This document shows positions 1 through 9,880 of a stretch of 64,000 bases of DNA, one piece after another (the stretch's first letter is position 1; every line of letters starts with the position of its first letter). The stretch spans positions 186,001 to 250,000 of the forward strand of contig JAHLVW010000062.1 in NCBI GenBank assembly GCA_019058275.1, written 5' to 3'. The translations under genes were made by a program, and so were the position numbers. The stretch is from Candidatus Heimdallarchaeota archaeon (GTDB taxonomy: Archaea > Asgardarchaeota > Heimdallarchaeia > JABLTI01). The notes below the pieces were generated by a model that worked only from the letters and a program-made list of their open reading frames with translations, had not been told where the DNA came from and ran no database searches.

Positions 1-2
1 TT

Positions 3-875
3 GTAGATCAACTATTCAGAATTGGTATGGACAGTTTTGTTGATATTATAGAAGATCAAAATGGAGATAATGTTCTAGAATTAATAGTTAGTTGGTCTGT
101 TGGACAACATAGTGAAGAAGAAGATGCTCAAGGAATGGTTGTTGAGCTTCTTGATATGACGAAAACTCAAGCTGAAATTATTCACTATTATAATTTTGTC
201 AAAGTTAAGAAAGAAGAATGGGTAAAACCATCATCTATTCCATCACTATACACAAAAAACCTTGGTGATGTGACTGGTGATGGAAATCCTGATATTCTTG
301 TTACTTTGATAGAACCTCTAGGTGAAATTGTTTCTATTATCCTTGATATTTCTGAAGACGAAGGAATTTGGAAAGAGATATCATCAACAATTTTTTCATC
401 GATTACACCACAGGACCTTGATGGTTTACTAGCAGATAATTTTGTTTATACAGACATGTATGGAAGAATTAGAGCAGTAGATAGTTTCTATACAGTTGCA
501 ATCGAATATTTTGATGCAGTAAGAGAAGGAACAGGCAAATACTTAATCCAATGGGAAAGTGACGCAGAGAATGTAATCACAACCATTCTTGTAGATGGTG
601 AAATGGTATCTACAGTATTTGATTCAGAAGCTGAAATTTATCTTAGCAATGGTAATCATTCAATAAGTGTAGCCATAAAAGATAGCAACGGTATAAGTGC
701 TTTTGCAAATATGGATGTAACCATCGAAAAGGTTGGTGGAGTATTCATTATTTGGATTGTAATTATTGTAGTAATTATCTCCTTTATTGGAGTTAAGTTA
801 TTCTTTAGATTTAAACGGAAAGAGGACCTGACTGATTTCGGTCCTGATCTAAGTGAAAAAGATGATTTTGTATGA
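3..875 (+). CDS. Membrane-anchored extracellular protein with FG-GAP/Ig-like character (5' partial)
   Basis: The reading frame is open to the left edge of the window, so the N-terminus lies outside; the first internal ATG is at 27. The visible part has an FG-GAP/EF-hand-like stretch (GDVTGDGNPDILV) typical of beta-propeller surface proteins. An Ig-like segment follows (about residues 180-235 from the ATG), then one C-terminal membrane helix (VFIIWIVIIVVIISFIGVKL) and a short charged cytoplasmic tail. Its TGA overlaps the ATG of the ABC ATPase at 872 (ATGA), so it is the first visible gene of an exporter operon. It may be the extracellular partner of that exporter. The exact function is not known. 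Confidence 0.7.
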   Translation, partial: VDQLFRIGMDSFVDIIEDQNGDNVLELIVSWSVGQHSEEEDAQGMVVELLDMTKTQAEIIHYYNFVKVKKEEWVKPSSIPSLYTKNLGDVTGDGNPDILVTLIEPLGEIVSIILDISEDEGIWKEISSTIFSSITPQDLDGLLADNFVYTDMYGRIRAVDSFYTVAIEYFDAVREGTGKYLIQWESDAENVITTILVDGEMVSTVFDSEAEIYLSNGNHSISVAIKDSNGISAFANMDVTIEKVGGVFIIWIVIIVVIISFIGVKLFFRFKRKEDLTDFGPDLSEKDDFV

Positions 876-1963
876 CCAGTTTTGAAGCACATCCAATAGA
901 CTCATCAGCTGTAGAAGAAGAAATTGTAAAGAAAGAAGTTTTAGCAATTCAAACTATTGGTTTAAAGAAATACTTTGGCAGAGGATATAATCTAGTTAAA
1001 GGAGTTGATGGAATAAACATAGAAGTTAAGGAAGGAGAAGTTCATGGATTTCTAGGTCCTAATGGAGCTGGTAAGACCACTACAATGCTTATGTTAGCTA
1101 GTACAATTAGACCAACAGCAGGTAAAGCATATGTATTTGGAAAAGCTGTTGGAACACCAGCAGCAAACAAACTTATGGGAGTTGCTATAGCAAACCCACG
1201 TTTTTGGAAGACAATGACTGCTTACAAATATCTTGTTTTTATGGGTCAACTTGCTGGTCTTCAAAAAACATTATCTAAAGAACGTGCAAAGGAATTCATG
1301 CACATATTGGAGATAACTAAACATGTTCATCGATTACCAGTTTCATTTTCAACAAGCATGAAAGCGAAACTTGCGGTAGCTCAGGCACCTATGCATCATC
1401 AAAAATTAGCAATACTTGATGAAAGTACTGCTGGCTTAAATCCAGAATCAAGATTTAAACTAGTCAATACTATAAAAGAACTAGCTCAAACTTTAGGAAC
1501 AAGTATTTTTGTTAGTGGTCATATTCTTACAGAAATCGAGAAGTTAGTTTCTCGAGTATCGATCATTGTAAAGGGTAAGATAGGTTTAACTTGTACCTAA
1601 CAAGAAATGAGGAAAGAATTCTCTACAGGACAATTTACCTTGGAATGCACAAATCCAGAAATAGTAATGCAAGATCTGTTTAACTTAGGTGTGACAGGTC
1701 AAATCTTTATGGATCATACTAATGTAATAATCTTTCAAAGTGATTTCATTGATTATGTTTATGCACAATTACCTGAGATATTAAGAAGAAATGGATCAAA
1801 TCTGATAAGATTCTCACCACTTGAGGTTACTCTAGAGGAAGTATTCATAAACGTCATTTCTAAGAGATTCGGTTTTGATTTCTTATATGAAGATGATATT
1901 TTGAGAGAACAACAAACAGAAAAGCGAGGTATATTCAAAAGATTTGCTAGGAGGGTACAATAA
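872..1963 (+). pseudogene. ABC exporter ATP-binding protein, interrupted by an in-frame TAA
   Basis: This is the ATPase of an ABC-2 type exporter. Walker A is GPNGAGKTTT, Walker B is KLAILDEST and the H-loop is VSGHIL. The signature region reads FSTSMKAKLA instead of LSGGQ, a degenerate form also seen in some ABC-2 ATPases. The first ORF stops at TAA 1598-1600. The same frame then runs on for another 118 codons with the expected C-terminal domain, including the usual SPLEVTLEEVFINV ending. No indel is needed, so a single nonsense codon separates the halves. Start ATG overlaps the upstream stop; the final TAA overlaps the ATG of the permease (TAATG). It could be a pseudogene, a sequencing error or a readthrough site. 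Confidence 0.8.
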
Positions 1964-3009
1964 TGACTGATCAACTACAATACGAAGAAAAATCAACAAT
2001 TGTACCAATTGAAATTGGAGATGAGAAAAGCTGAAAAGAGAAAGAAGGTAAACGTTATTTCGGTATGTTTATAATTTAACAAAAGACTTTCATTGATCTT
2101 TTCAGCCTCAAGCGTGTTTTGAGTTATTTGCTTCTTTCATTTCTGTTTTCATTTATACTTGCTATGGTAGTTTCTGATAATTTAGATGGGCAGTTATCTA
2201 GTATAAGCATTGATTATCAAATAGCTACTATAGTTAACTATTTTGCTTTTGCATCTTTCTTTTGGAATACTGGTATCCTTCTATGGATTTACTCTGGATT
2301 AACAGCTTCAAGCTTTATCTTGAGTGAAGAAACTGGCGGAACAATGATTTTCCTGTTAACAAAACCAATTCGAAGAACTACTTTATAGGTAAGTAAATTC
2401 TTAGGATACTTCTTAAACATGGCTATACTGCAATTCTTCTCTTTACTTCTAAGTTTAGCTACGATATGTGGTTTGTTTGGAGTTTCTACTCCTGTGTTTA
2501 CTGCTGGAATGAAATTCTTGGTTCCAATATATCTATTTGCTCTCTTGTTGATCGCTAGCGTTGGTATGATAATGGGATTCCTTTCAATTGTCAACAAAAG
2601 GATTGTAGTAAATGTTCTAGTTTTGATGTTAGTAATCGTAGTAATTTACTTCGTTGGTATTATATTCCGTGTAGCTATTCCAAATTATTATGCCACTTGG
2701 AGATTATACCTAATAGATTTGGGATATAATTTCAGCTTAATGTTTGTGATTTTCTTGAATTTCTTTGGTTTCCAACCAACACCATTCTTCCAACAAAACT
2801 TTGGAATGTTTTTTGGAACATATGTTAGTATGTTTACAGATGTTTCAGAATTTCTTGGTGCAGCGGATCCTGAAAATGGCTTAACTTTCATGCTTCCAGA
2901 AACAGGTTACATAAATCCAATAGTAACTATCATCGTATTAGTAGTAATTACTGCGGTACTTTTTATTTTAGGTTTAATTATTCTAGAGAGAAAAGATGTT
3001 AGTCCTTAG
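1963..3009 (+). pseudogene. ABC-2 type permease with three in-frame stops
   Basis: Multi-spanning permease paired with the upstream ATPase. From ATG 1963 one frame runs through to TAG 3007-3009 with three stops inside it: TGA 2032-2034, TAA 2077-2079 and TAG 2386-2388. Between them lie a charged N-terminus, a first helix (SYLLLSFLFSFILAMVV), the cytoplasmic loop typical of ABC-2 permeases (ETGGTMIFLLTKPIRRTTL), further helices and a short cytosolic tail (ILERKDVSP). No frameshift is present although all three stop codons occur. That pattern indicates accumulated nonsense substitutions rather than indel errors. Start chosen because it overlaps the stop of the ATPase. Confidence 0.75.
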
Positions 3010-3020
3010 TTGGACATAAC

Positions 3021-3040
3021 TTTTTTATCTCTTTTTTTTA
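3021..3040 (+). terminator. T-tract after the ABC operon
   Basis: Two runs of T (TTTTTT and TTTTTTT) lie 12-31 bases after the permease stop codon. Archaeal RNA polymerase commonly terminates at such U-tracts. No hairpin was seen here. Confidence 0.4.
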
Positions 3041-3081
3041 TTTGTAATTTAGTTTTAAACAATTACAACTAGGGAATTTTT

Positions 3082-3869
3082 ATGAGTAATAAAAAATCAA
3101 CTAGTTTTATTGGTGATAAGTAATATTTAGACGATTTAACGGCTATGGAATGGTTTAAGAAAAATAAGATACTATCAATTCAACTTTTAGAACCAAAAGA
3201 AGGAAACAAGATTCTTGATGTTGGATGTGGCACTGGTGAGGATGTTTTGGCATTATCTCAAATGGTTGGTGCTGGAGGTAAAGTAGTTGGTATTGATATT
3301 GATGAAAAAATGATTAATGAAGCCAAGAACAAGTCAAAAATGGTTAAAAATGTAGAATTCAGAATAGGTGATGTATATAATTTAGATTTTGAAAATAATA
3401 CATTCCATGGTTGTCGTGCTGATAGAGTATTTCAACATATAAGTGAACTTGAAAAGGCTCTATCTGAAATGGTTAGAGTAGTTAAACCAGGATTTCCAAT
3501 CATTATATTAGATCCTGATTGGGAATCATTGTTAATAGATTCACCAAATGTTGAATTTACAAGAAAATTTCTTAGCTTTCATGCAAGTTCATTTGCTAAT
3601 CCTTGGAGTGGTAGAAGGCTAGCTAATCTTTTCAGAAAACAAAAACTAAAAGATATTCAAGTAATTGCAGATACTTTGATTATTACTAAGTATAAAGAAG
3701 CAGTAATGATATATCTTTTAGAACAATATATTGAGAAAGGTATTGGTGAAAAAGCATTCAATGAATCAGAAGCTGAAGCTTGGAAGAGGTAGTTGATTGA
3801 ACTAAGTAAAAATAACCTATTCTTTAGCTGGTCACCAGTTTTTGCGTTAGTGGATATAAACCTGAATAG
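3082..3869 (+). pseudogene. SAM-dependent methyltransferase, class I, broken
   Basis: Class I methyltransferase with the SAM-binding motif ILDVGCGTGEDVL, the acidic loop VGIDIDEKM and motif II around NTFHGCRADRVFQHI. The best start is ATG 3082 (MSNKKSTSF...), followed by an in-frame TAA at 3121-3123; the next ATG is 3145. A second in-frame stop, TAG 3790-3792, cuts off a conserved-looking tail that continues in frame as LIELSKNNLFFSWSPVFA. A one-base shift near 3847 then gives the usual family ending SGYKPE with TAG at 3867-3869. Three lesions in 263 codons mark it as a pseudogene unless they are sequencing errors. The substrate is unknown. Confidence 0.7.
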
Positions 3870-3874
3870 AACAA

Positions 3875-4696
3875 TTAATGTAAAACTAATTCAGTAATAA
3901 GAAATATATCAATAGCGAAAATTACTCCTATGAGAAAGAACATTGGTTTGCCTTTTTTACCTAAAGGAATCATATCACGGATTACAGTAAATAGAACTAA
4001 ACCTAAAGCGAAAGCAAAGACAATGAAGAAAACTACTTCATTGAAAACTAAGAAGACTCCAATTAAAGCTCCTAAAGTTAAATCAACGAAACTTATGATA
4101 CGAAACACTCTTTCTGGTTTTTCTTTTAAATCTCCAATAATTTGCTCTGCAGAAAAAGCTATTGTAAATGCACGGATAGCAAAAGGTATCATTATTATAA
4201 AGGCTACTTCTAAGTTATTCTCATAGAAGACTAATGCAATAAGAATACCTATCATCATACTATGAGTGACTAAAGCTATTGCTTCAAAAACTGCATTGTG
4301 TTCTGGAACGATACAATCAATTTCAGCTAAATTCTTTTTATATTCCACAACAGAATCAAGTGTTTGTTTCTGCTTATCATGTTCATCCTGAGCATGTAAT
4401 TTGATGGATGTTGTTGGATTGTCCTTTAAAATCCGTTTATAGATTATCTTTTCAATTAAAGCAATAATCGTAAATCCTGCAAGCAAAGGAATGTAAAGTC
4501 CTAGAGCTGTTTCATGTCCTACGAAAATTTGTGGTAGAAGTTCTAGAAATAGAATCCCAACCATTAACCCTGCACCTAAACTCTCAAGATGAAAGTGCCA
4601 TTTTCTCATTCGTTCTGATATTTTTTCTCCGATAAAATGGATCAATGTAAGACCTATTGCAACTGAAATTGGAACTATAGTGTTTACAACATCCAA
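3875..4696 (-). CDS. ZIP-like metal transporter family membrane protein
   Basis: An intact 273-residue polytopic membrane protein with about eight helices. Helices 1-3 are followed by a charged cytoplasmic loop (about residues 85-130, rich in K, D, E and H, with HAQDEHDKQKQ), then five more helices. The pattern of H and E in membrane segments (VTHSMMIGI, GLVLFTVIRDMIPLG near the end) resembles the ZIP (ZupT/SLC39) divalent-metal permease family. Assignment is by layout and motif resemblance only, so the metal and direction of transport are not known. It is transcribed towards the methyltransferase pseudogene; their ends are 5 bases apart. Confidence 0.55.
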   Translation of the reverse strand: MDVVNTIVPISVAIGLTLIHFIGEKISERMRKWHFHLESLGAGLMVGILFLELLPQIFVGHETALGLYIPLLAGFTIIALIEKIIYKRILKDNPTTSIKLHAQDEHDKQKQTLDSVVEYKKNLAEIDCIVPEHNAVFEAIALVTHSMMIGILIALVFYENNLEVAFIIMIPFAIRAFTIAFSAEQIIGDLKEKPERVFRIISFVDLTLGALIGVFLVFNEVVFFIVFAFALGLVLFTVIRDMIPLGKKGKPMFFLIGVIFAIDIFLITELVLH

Positions 4697-4925
4697 ATTA
4701 TCATCACCTATTGTAATAATCTACCACACAATATTAGAGTAAATTGGTTTAGATTTTTAAAGATTAAACAAATTATTTCTTAATAAATACATAATACTCT
4801 GAATTTGTCAACAAAACTCTATTAATTTCTCAGAGATAATCATGACAGAAAATAATCAGTGGAGAATTGTAGATGTTTTGTTGGATTTTATTAAATAATT
4901 AAGCATAGTAAAAAATAGAAACTAT

Positions 4926-4936
4926 TATTTATAAGG
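4926..4936 (+). promoter_or_regulatory. TATA box for the DegT-like gene
   Basis: ATTTATAAGG lies about 30 bases before ATG 4961, the usual archaeal TATA distance for a leaderless transcript. A nearly identical TTTATAAGGAAA occurs at 11144 upstream of the PPC-type gene. Confidence 0.5.
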
Positions 4937-4960
4937 AAATAAAATAGGACTCGATACAAT

Positions 4961-6193
4961 ATGTCGAAGTATATCGTCAAAGCAACACCTGATTATCTAC
5001 CTCTAAGTTCTTATGAGTTTGTCAGACATTTTTCAAATCTTCTTACAAGAGAAACATATAATCATTGGATAAACTATGACAACTATACTGCAATAATCGG
5101 TTATTCGTGTAGGTCATTATTTGAGATGATTATGGAGTATTTTAGTAGAGATGATTTAGTAGTTGCTACTACACCAATTCACCATACATCATTCAGAAAT
5201 ATAATTGAAAAATATGTTAAACCTGAAAATATTCACATTATAGAGTTGAATAAAAATTACAATGAAATTGATAAAATTCCTGAGATTGAAAAATGTGATT
5301 TGGTTATTATTACACATTTATTTGGCCAAGATATGGATCTCTCTAAATTCTCAAAGTTTAAAGAAAAACATAATTGTCTAATTATTGAGGATCGAGTTCA
5401 AGGAGGTTCACTTGATCTAAAGTTTAGTAATATAATTATAGATATTTCTCTTTATTCAATGGCTATGGATAAAAGACCAATTGCTCTTGGTGGAGGATTC
5501 ATGTATGTTAATAATAAACACGACAAATTAATTGTTGATTTTAAAGGTATTATTAAGAAGTTACCAAGAGAAAAATTAAGTAGAAGGTTTAAAGATTTAC
5601 TGAAGAAAATACCAACATATTTACTTTACAATAGTCGACAATTTTTCTTCACATTTTTTTGTATACTAAAACTGCTAAATTTTTTCAACAGTAAAATAAG
5701 CATTCTGAATATTACTAAATCATATAGAAAAGGTAATCCTGGTTTTGCCCGTGGTGGTTATATGGTTAAACCATCACAAGGATTGTTAAAGTCGATGTTT
5801 GAGAACTTTAACAAGCATAAACAGGCAGAGCAACTATATACTAAAAAGTACGAGTTCTTTATTGAAAATTTATCACCAAAGATAGTTTTAGATATGTTCC
5901 CATGGTATAAAGGCAATACTTCTCTAACACCTTATAATACAATTTTAGTAAATGAGCAGCTAATAGATGAATTTTTAGAATTTCTAAATGATAATAATAT
6001 GTCTGGTTTGCCAAATCCCACCTATAAAATATTCAACCATTCATATGAAAGTGACTCAAGATATAAGAAGTTCAATAACGGGATAGCATATTTACCATGT
6101 ATTGTTAATATGAGCAAAGATGAAATTATCTATCTAACTAATAAAATTAAGGAATTCTACATTACTTACAAATTAAATGATAAAGAAAAGTAA
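4961..6193 (+). CDS. DegT/DnrJ/EryC1-like PLP-dependent aminotransferase
   Basis: An intact 410-residue protein resembling the fold-type I DegT/DnrJ/EryC1/StrS family, which transfers amino groups to keto-sugars in nucleotide-sugar biosynthesis. Visible features are the substrate/cofactor region VVATTPIHHTSF, the acidic cofactor site LIIEDRVQGG and the putative Schiff-base lysine in SLYSMAMDKRPIALGGGF, where the family normally has S-F-x-x-x-K before a GGG motif. The middle (about residues 190-260) is an insertion rich in K, R and F, longer than usual. No other sugar-pathway genes are nearby. Its 3' end overlaps the end of the convergent M28 pseudogene by 28 bases. Confidence 0.6.
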   Translation: MSKYIVKATPDYLPLSSYEFVRHFSNLLTRETYNHWINYDNYTAIIGYSCRSLFEMIMEYFSRDDLVVATTPIHHTSFRNIIEKYVKPENIHIIELNKNYNEIDKIPEIEKCDLVIITHLFGQDMDLSKFSKFKEKHNCLIIEDRVQGGSLDLKFSNIIIDISLYSMAMDKRPIALGGGFMYVNNKHDKLIVDFKGIIKKLPREKLSRRFKDLLKKIPTYLLYNSRQFFFTFFCILKLLNFFNSKISILNITKSYRKGNPGFARGGYMVKPSQGLLKSMFENFNKHKQAEQLYTKKYEFFIENLSPKIVLDMFPWYKGNTSLTPYNTILVNEQLIDEFLEFLNDNNMSGLPNPTYKIFNHSYESDSRYKKFNNGIAYLPCIVNMSKDEIIYLTNKIKEFYITYKLNDKEK

Positions 6194-7461
6194 ACCACAA
6201 ATTTCTCTTTCATTAATTTCCTATTTTCAACTAAAGTGATGAATTCTATTGATAGTTTACGAGCTAATTCAAGTGCTTCAGGTTCAACAACATCTACTGT
6301 ATCATTTTTTGTATGATACCATCGTTTTACTTCTGGATTATCAATATCCATTGCTTCTAGAGATGCTCCGTTAAAAAATCCTCCTTTAACTATTGCACTT
6401 CCATCTGTTGCGCCAAAGGGTAATTCACGATGTGGTAATTCAATACCTACATTTTTCGCTGATTGGACAACCAATTTTACAGTGTCAGAATTATATGTTA
6501 CTCCCAATGTTTTTTCTTTGTGAATAACATGTATATCATCACTTTTTGCTATACCATCAAAGTTTAAGAAGAAAAATGGTTTCTTCTCAAGTTCAGTCTT
6601 ATGTTTTTTAACCTAATATTTGGCTCCTCTTAATCCTGCTTCTTCAGAACCAAAACCAACCAACAGTATTTTCGTGTGGTTAGGGATCAAATTTTTACTA
6701 TTTCCTAGAGTTTCACCTATTCCTTGTAGAATAGCTATACTTGATAAATTATCATTAGCCCCCAATACTGCCCAATTAGTTTTAAAGAAAAATAGCATTG
6801 CTGCCATTGGAGCAATTATTGCAGCGATACCAATTCCTATGTAAATAAAAACTGTTCCTGGTACATTGAAAATCCAACTCGAGATAAAATAACTCACTGA
6901 AAGAATAATATAAATCACCAATAAAATCAGCAAACCTATTAGAAAATAGTTGAAGGTTCTAGGCATATACAAATTAAAATTGAATTGATATGCGGAATCT
7001 AAATGAGCTGAAAACATTAGTGTCTGTTTCCATTCTTTTTTCGGATTTATTTCTCCAATAACATTAACACTTGTTTTTTTTCGGGAAGAGAAAATCAACA
7101 AATTATGCATAGCGTAGAAATTGCATGTAAAAGATTAACATCGCAAAAATAGCTAGCACAGCAGAGACAATCGGGTAAAACCAATAAATGGGGATTCCGA
7201 TTAAAACAAGTAAAGGTGAAAGGAAAGTAAAACTAAGAAATCCTTTTGGAGCTAATTGAAATTCTTTTTCTCTACCTTATCAGAGTATTTCTCGAATTCT
7301 TCTTTGACAAAATTTGCTGCCTTATGTTCAGCTACACTTCCTGCTTCTCTCGGACCAGCTTCCTCACAGATTTTAACCAAGAATCTATGCATGTTATTCA
7401 TTCGTTCTTCTGGAATTTCTTCCTTCCAAACTCGAGTTGCTAATTCTCTATTTTTTGGCAT
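6166..7461 (-). pseudogene. M28-family zinc aminopeptidase with membrane helices, broken
   Basis: Three in-frame fragments together make a peptidase of the M28 family. Zinc-site motifs are HLDSAY, GANDNLSSIA, GSEEAGLRGAKY, the downstream DGSA, and YHTKNDTVD. An N-terminal segment (7461 to 7255) covers the first 69 residues. The frame then shifts at an A-run near 7268, giving a hydrophobic segment (APKGFLSFTFL...), and shifts back near 7095. An in-frame TAG at 6613-6615 breaks the catalytic domain directly after GAKY, and the frame continues to 6166. Further helices (about 6845-6960) interrupt the peptidase domain, as in membrane-embedded M28 proteins. Two frameshifts and one nonsense codon suggest a pseudogene. 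Confidence 0.7.
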
Positions 7462-7544
7462 ATCTTTCTTTTAGCATTTTTACTAAAAAACTTATTCCAG
7501 CTATTTGAAACAAAGTTTTTAATTTTTGGAAATAATTGCTCTAT

Positions 7545-8507
7545 ATGTCATTTTATGAAGAGATGAATCCAGCAGATATTACAATTGAGGAAATTGTATC
7601 ATCTGTTAGGAAATTTCTACCAGATATTTCATCTAAATCTATTCGTTTCTTCTATCATGGAAGCTACAATGTTTTTGAAATTGATAAAAAATACATTCTT
7701 CGCATCTCTGATAGAGAATTCCGAAATAATCAAGGTTTGGAAATGTTAAGAAGTGAATCAGAAATTCTAAAATTCCTAAAAAAGAAATTAACTTTAGCTA
7801 TTCCAGAAATTCTTTATCTCCATGACTCAACCAAAATTCCTTTCTCGATTCACCAAAAAATACCTGGAAAATCATTAGTTTTTGTAATTCAAGAACTATC
7901 TTTAGTTCAGAAAAAAAGCATTGGAGCCAAGATAGGTAAATTTCTTTCCAGATTTCATTCAAAGGAATTGAAAGATGAATATCTAAAATGCTTTTCTAAA
8001 TGGAAAGAATTCTTTTCTAGTGATAAAGATTTTTTACGATCTTTTAGAAAGAAATGCTTCACTTGGTTTGAGGAAGCAAAAGAGATTGCTTATCAGTATC
8101 TTAATCAAAACCAACAAGATTGGTTAACAAAGATCTTCGAAGACTATCTAAATAATGATGATAACTTTACTTTTTCTCCAAGGCTTTCACATAATGATTT
8201 TGATACCTCAAATATTTTGATAGATCCTAAATCTGCTAAACTAACAGGAATAATTGATTTCGAGGAATGCAATATATGGGATCCTGCTGTGGATTTGCTT
8301 TTTTTTGATGAAGGACCAGAATTTATAAAGGCTATACTTGATAACTACAAATACTCTAATCAGAAATCTTTAAAAGCTAGAATGAAATTTTTCTATAGCC
8401 AAACATGTACTCCTTACCTTGTTTGGGGAACACAGCACAATAGACCTGGAATGATTGAGGAAGGATTGAAGAGAATTAGAAAAAATATGAAAATGTTTCC
8501 AAAATAA
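7545..8507 (+). CDS. Aminoglycoside phosphotransferase (APH)-fold kinase
   Basis: An intact protein of about 320 residues with the APH/choline-kinase fold. The N-lobe has FFYHGSYNVFEIDKKYILRI. The catalytic loop is LSHNDFDTSNILID (HxDxxxxN), and the metal-binding Asp is in LTGIIDFEECNIWDP. These enzymes phosphorylate small hydroxylated molecules such as choline, homoserine, fructosamine or aminoglycosides; the substrate cannot be read from sequence. ATG 7545 is preferred over an upstream TTG at 7536. It is divergent from the M28 pseudogene. Nothing else suggests antibiotic resistance. Confidence 0.8.
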   Translation: MSFYEEMNPADITIEEIVSSVRKFLPDISSKSIRFFYHGSYNVFEIDKKYILRISDREFRNNQGLEMLRSESEILKFLKKKLTLAIPEILYLHDSTKIPFSIHQKIPGKSLVFVIQELSLVQKKSIGAKIGKFLSRFHSKELKDEYLKCFSKWKEFFSSDKDFLRSFRKKCFTWFEEAKEIAYQYLNQNQQDWLTKIFEDYLNNDDNFTFSPRLSHNDFDTSNILIDPKSAKLTGIIDFEECNIWDPAVDLLFFDEGPEFIKAILDNYKYSNQKSLKARMKFFYSQTCTPYLVWGTQHNRPGMIEEGLKRIRKNMKMFPK

Positions 8508-8608
8508 AAGAATTATAAATATCAAAAAAGAAATCAATTTATTTATATTGGTATGATGTTTAAATAACTTGAAAAAGCTTTGTTAAAAAAAATCAAGTTG
8601 GTTAAAAA

Positions 8609-9091
8609 TTGACAGAACCGGATACATATTTTGCACCTGCCACAAGATTAGATCAAGGTGATGTTTATCTACAAACAATTAAAATACTTGGATTAAGAAG
8701 TGCAATACAAGTCCTAAATATCTTGCCAAATTTGGTTACTATTTTGAATGTGGAAAGGCAGATAGTTTTCACAAATAAGGCTTTTACAAAATATTTGGAA
8801 ACAAAGAATTTTGATGATGGTCTAGGGTTAAGATCTGGGGAACTTATTGACTGTATTCATGCAAATGATCATATTAATGGATGTGGAACTGGGAAAGATT
8901 GCAAATACTGTGGTGCAGTTCTTACATTATTGAAAAGCCAAGAAACAGGTGTTAAACAAGAAGGCAATGCTAAAATTACTATAAAAAAAGATGGAAAGCA
9001 AATACCTTTAGACTTTCATATTATTGCTAGTCCAATAACCGTTGATAATGAGGTATTTTACATAATTGTTTTAACAGAATATAGTAAGTAA
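8609..9091 (+). CDS. Single PAS-domain protein with a cysteine cluster
   Basis: A 160-residue soluble protein starting at TTG 8609, with no better ATG upstream. From about residue 35 it has a PAS core (LPNLVTILNVERQIVFTNKA). The loop HINGCGTGKDCKYCGAV carries three Cys in a C-x6-C-x2-C spacing, followed by TVDNEVFYIIVLTEYS as the last strand. No kinase, receiver or output domain is attached, so it probably acts as a sensor or scaffold with a separate partner. The cysteine set could bind a metal or FeS cluster or sense redox state. Similar C-rich PAS domains occur in anaerobes. Confidence 0.65.
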   Translation: MTEPDTYFAPATRLDQGDVYLQTIKILGLRSAIQVLNILPNLVTILNVERQIVFTNKAFTKYLETKNFDDGLGLRSGELIDCIHANDHINGCGTGKDCKYCGAVLTLLKSQETGVKQEGNAKITIKKDGKQIPLDFHIIASPITVDNEVFYIIVLTEYSK

Positions 9092-9290
9092 AAGATATTT
9101 CTTGAAAAACAATCTCAAATGTCTATTTTTCATTGTTAATTTCTAAACAAAAAAAATCCCAATTTCCTTTTTAGGATAATAATAATATATCAATTCTTAA
9201 GAAAATTATGTGAAATAACAAATTGTGAATTTGCTTTATTTAGCTATGTTGGATTTATTGCTTAACACAAAGTGGGTTGATTTATTGGAA

Positions 9291-9870
9291 ATGAATATTG
9301 ATGATTCAAATGTTATTAAACTACTAGAAGAAAAAATACAGTTACTTTTGGAGAAAAATAAAATCATTGGTTTATCGATTACACTAATTAATGATGCAAA
9401 GGTTATTTGGGAAAAGGGGTTTGGTTATAAAGATAGAGAAGAGTGTACTAAAGTCACCCCTGAAACTTTATTTGAAGCAGCTTCATTGTCAAAACCAACT
9501 GTAGCATTTCTAACGTTAAAAGCATCAGAAGAAGGAAAACTAAATCTCGATACACCAATGATTGATTACTTGTCGAAACCATATTTAGAAAATCAACCAT
9601 TACAGTAGCAAATAACTGCTCGACATGTATTAACTCACACAACTGGATTTCCAAATTGGGGTGAAGTGAGAGGATCTCCTAAAATATTTTTTACTCCAGG
9701 TGAAAGATTTTCCTATTCTGGTGAGGGATTTATGTACTTGCAAAAAATTCTTGAGAGTATTTATGGAAAATCTCTAGAAGTACTTTCACAAGAAAAACTA
9801 TTCAAACATTTGGGTTTAACAAATGCAAGTTTCATTTGGAGTAATGATATTGAACAATTGTCTGCTCAAG
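9291..9870 (+). pseudogene. Serine beta-lactamase-like hydrolase, 5' half
   Basis: N-terminal half of a class C beta-lactamase/penicillin-binding-protein-like hydrolase. The SxxK nucleophile motif is in AASLSKPTVAF and the second motif is in FSYSGEGFMYLQ. An in-frame TAG at 9606-9608 interrupts it just before QITARHVLTHTTGFPNW, which continues in the same frame. The homologous reading ends at the direct repeat 9849-9870; beyond it the frame soon stops at 9887. The other half of the gene resumes at 12441 in a frame that would join seamlessly. Start ATG 9291 is a best guess; a TTG at 9225 is also open. Confidence 0.75.
9849..9870. repeat. 22-bp direct repeat, left copy
   Basis: Identical to 12441-12462; after one mismatch a further 7 bases also match (to 9878 and 12470). 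The repeat encodes IEQLSAQ in both places and marks the break in the beta-lactamase-like gene. Removing one repeat copy plus the DNA between (2592 bp) restores an uninterrupted reading frame across the junction. Confidence 0.85.
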
Positions 9871-9880
9871 ATTATTTAGT

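Noticed and set aside
7536..8507. Antibiotic-resistance kinase
   Set aside because: The APH fold is shared by many housekeeping small-molecule kinases; nothing in the sequence or context indicates aminoglycosides.
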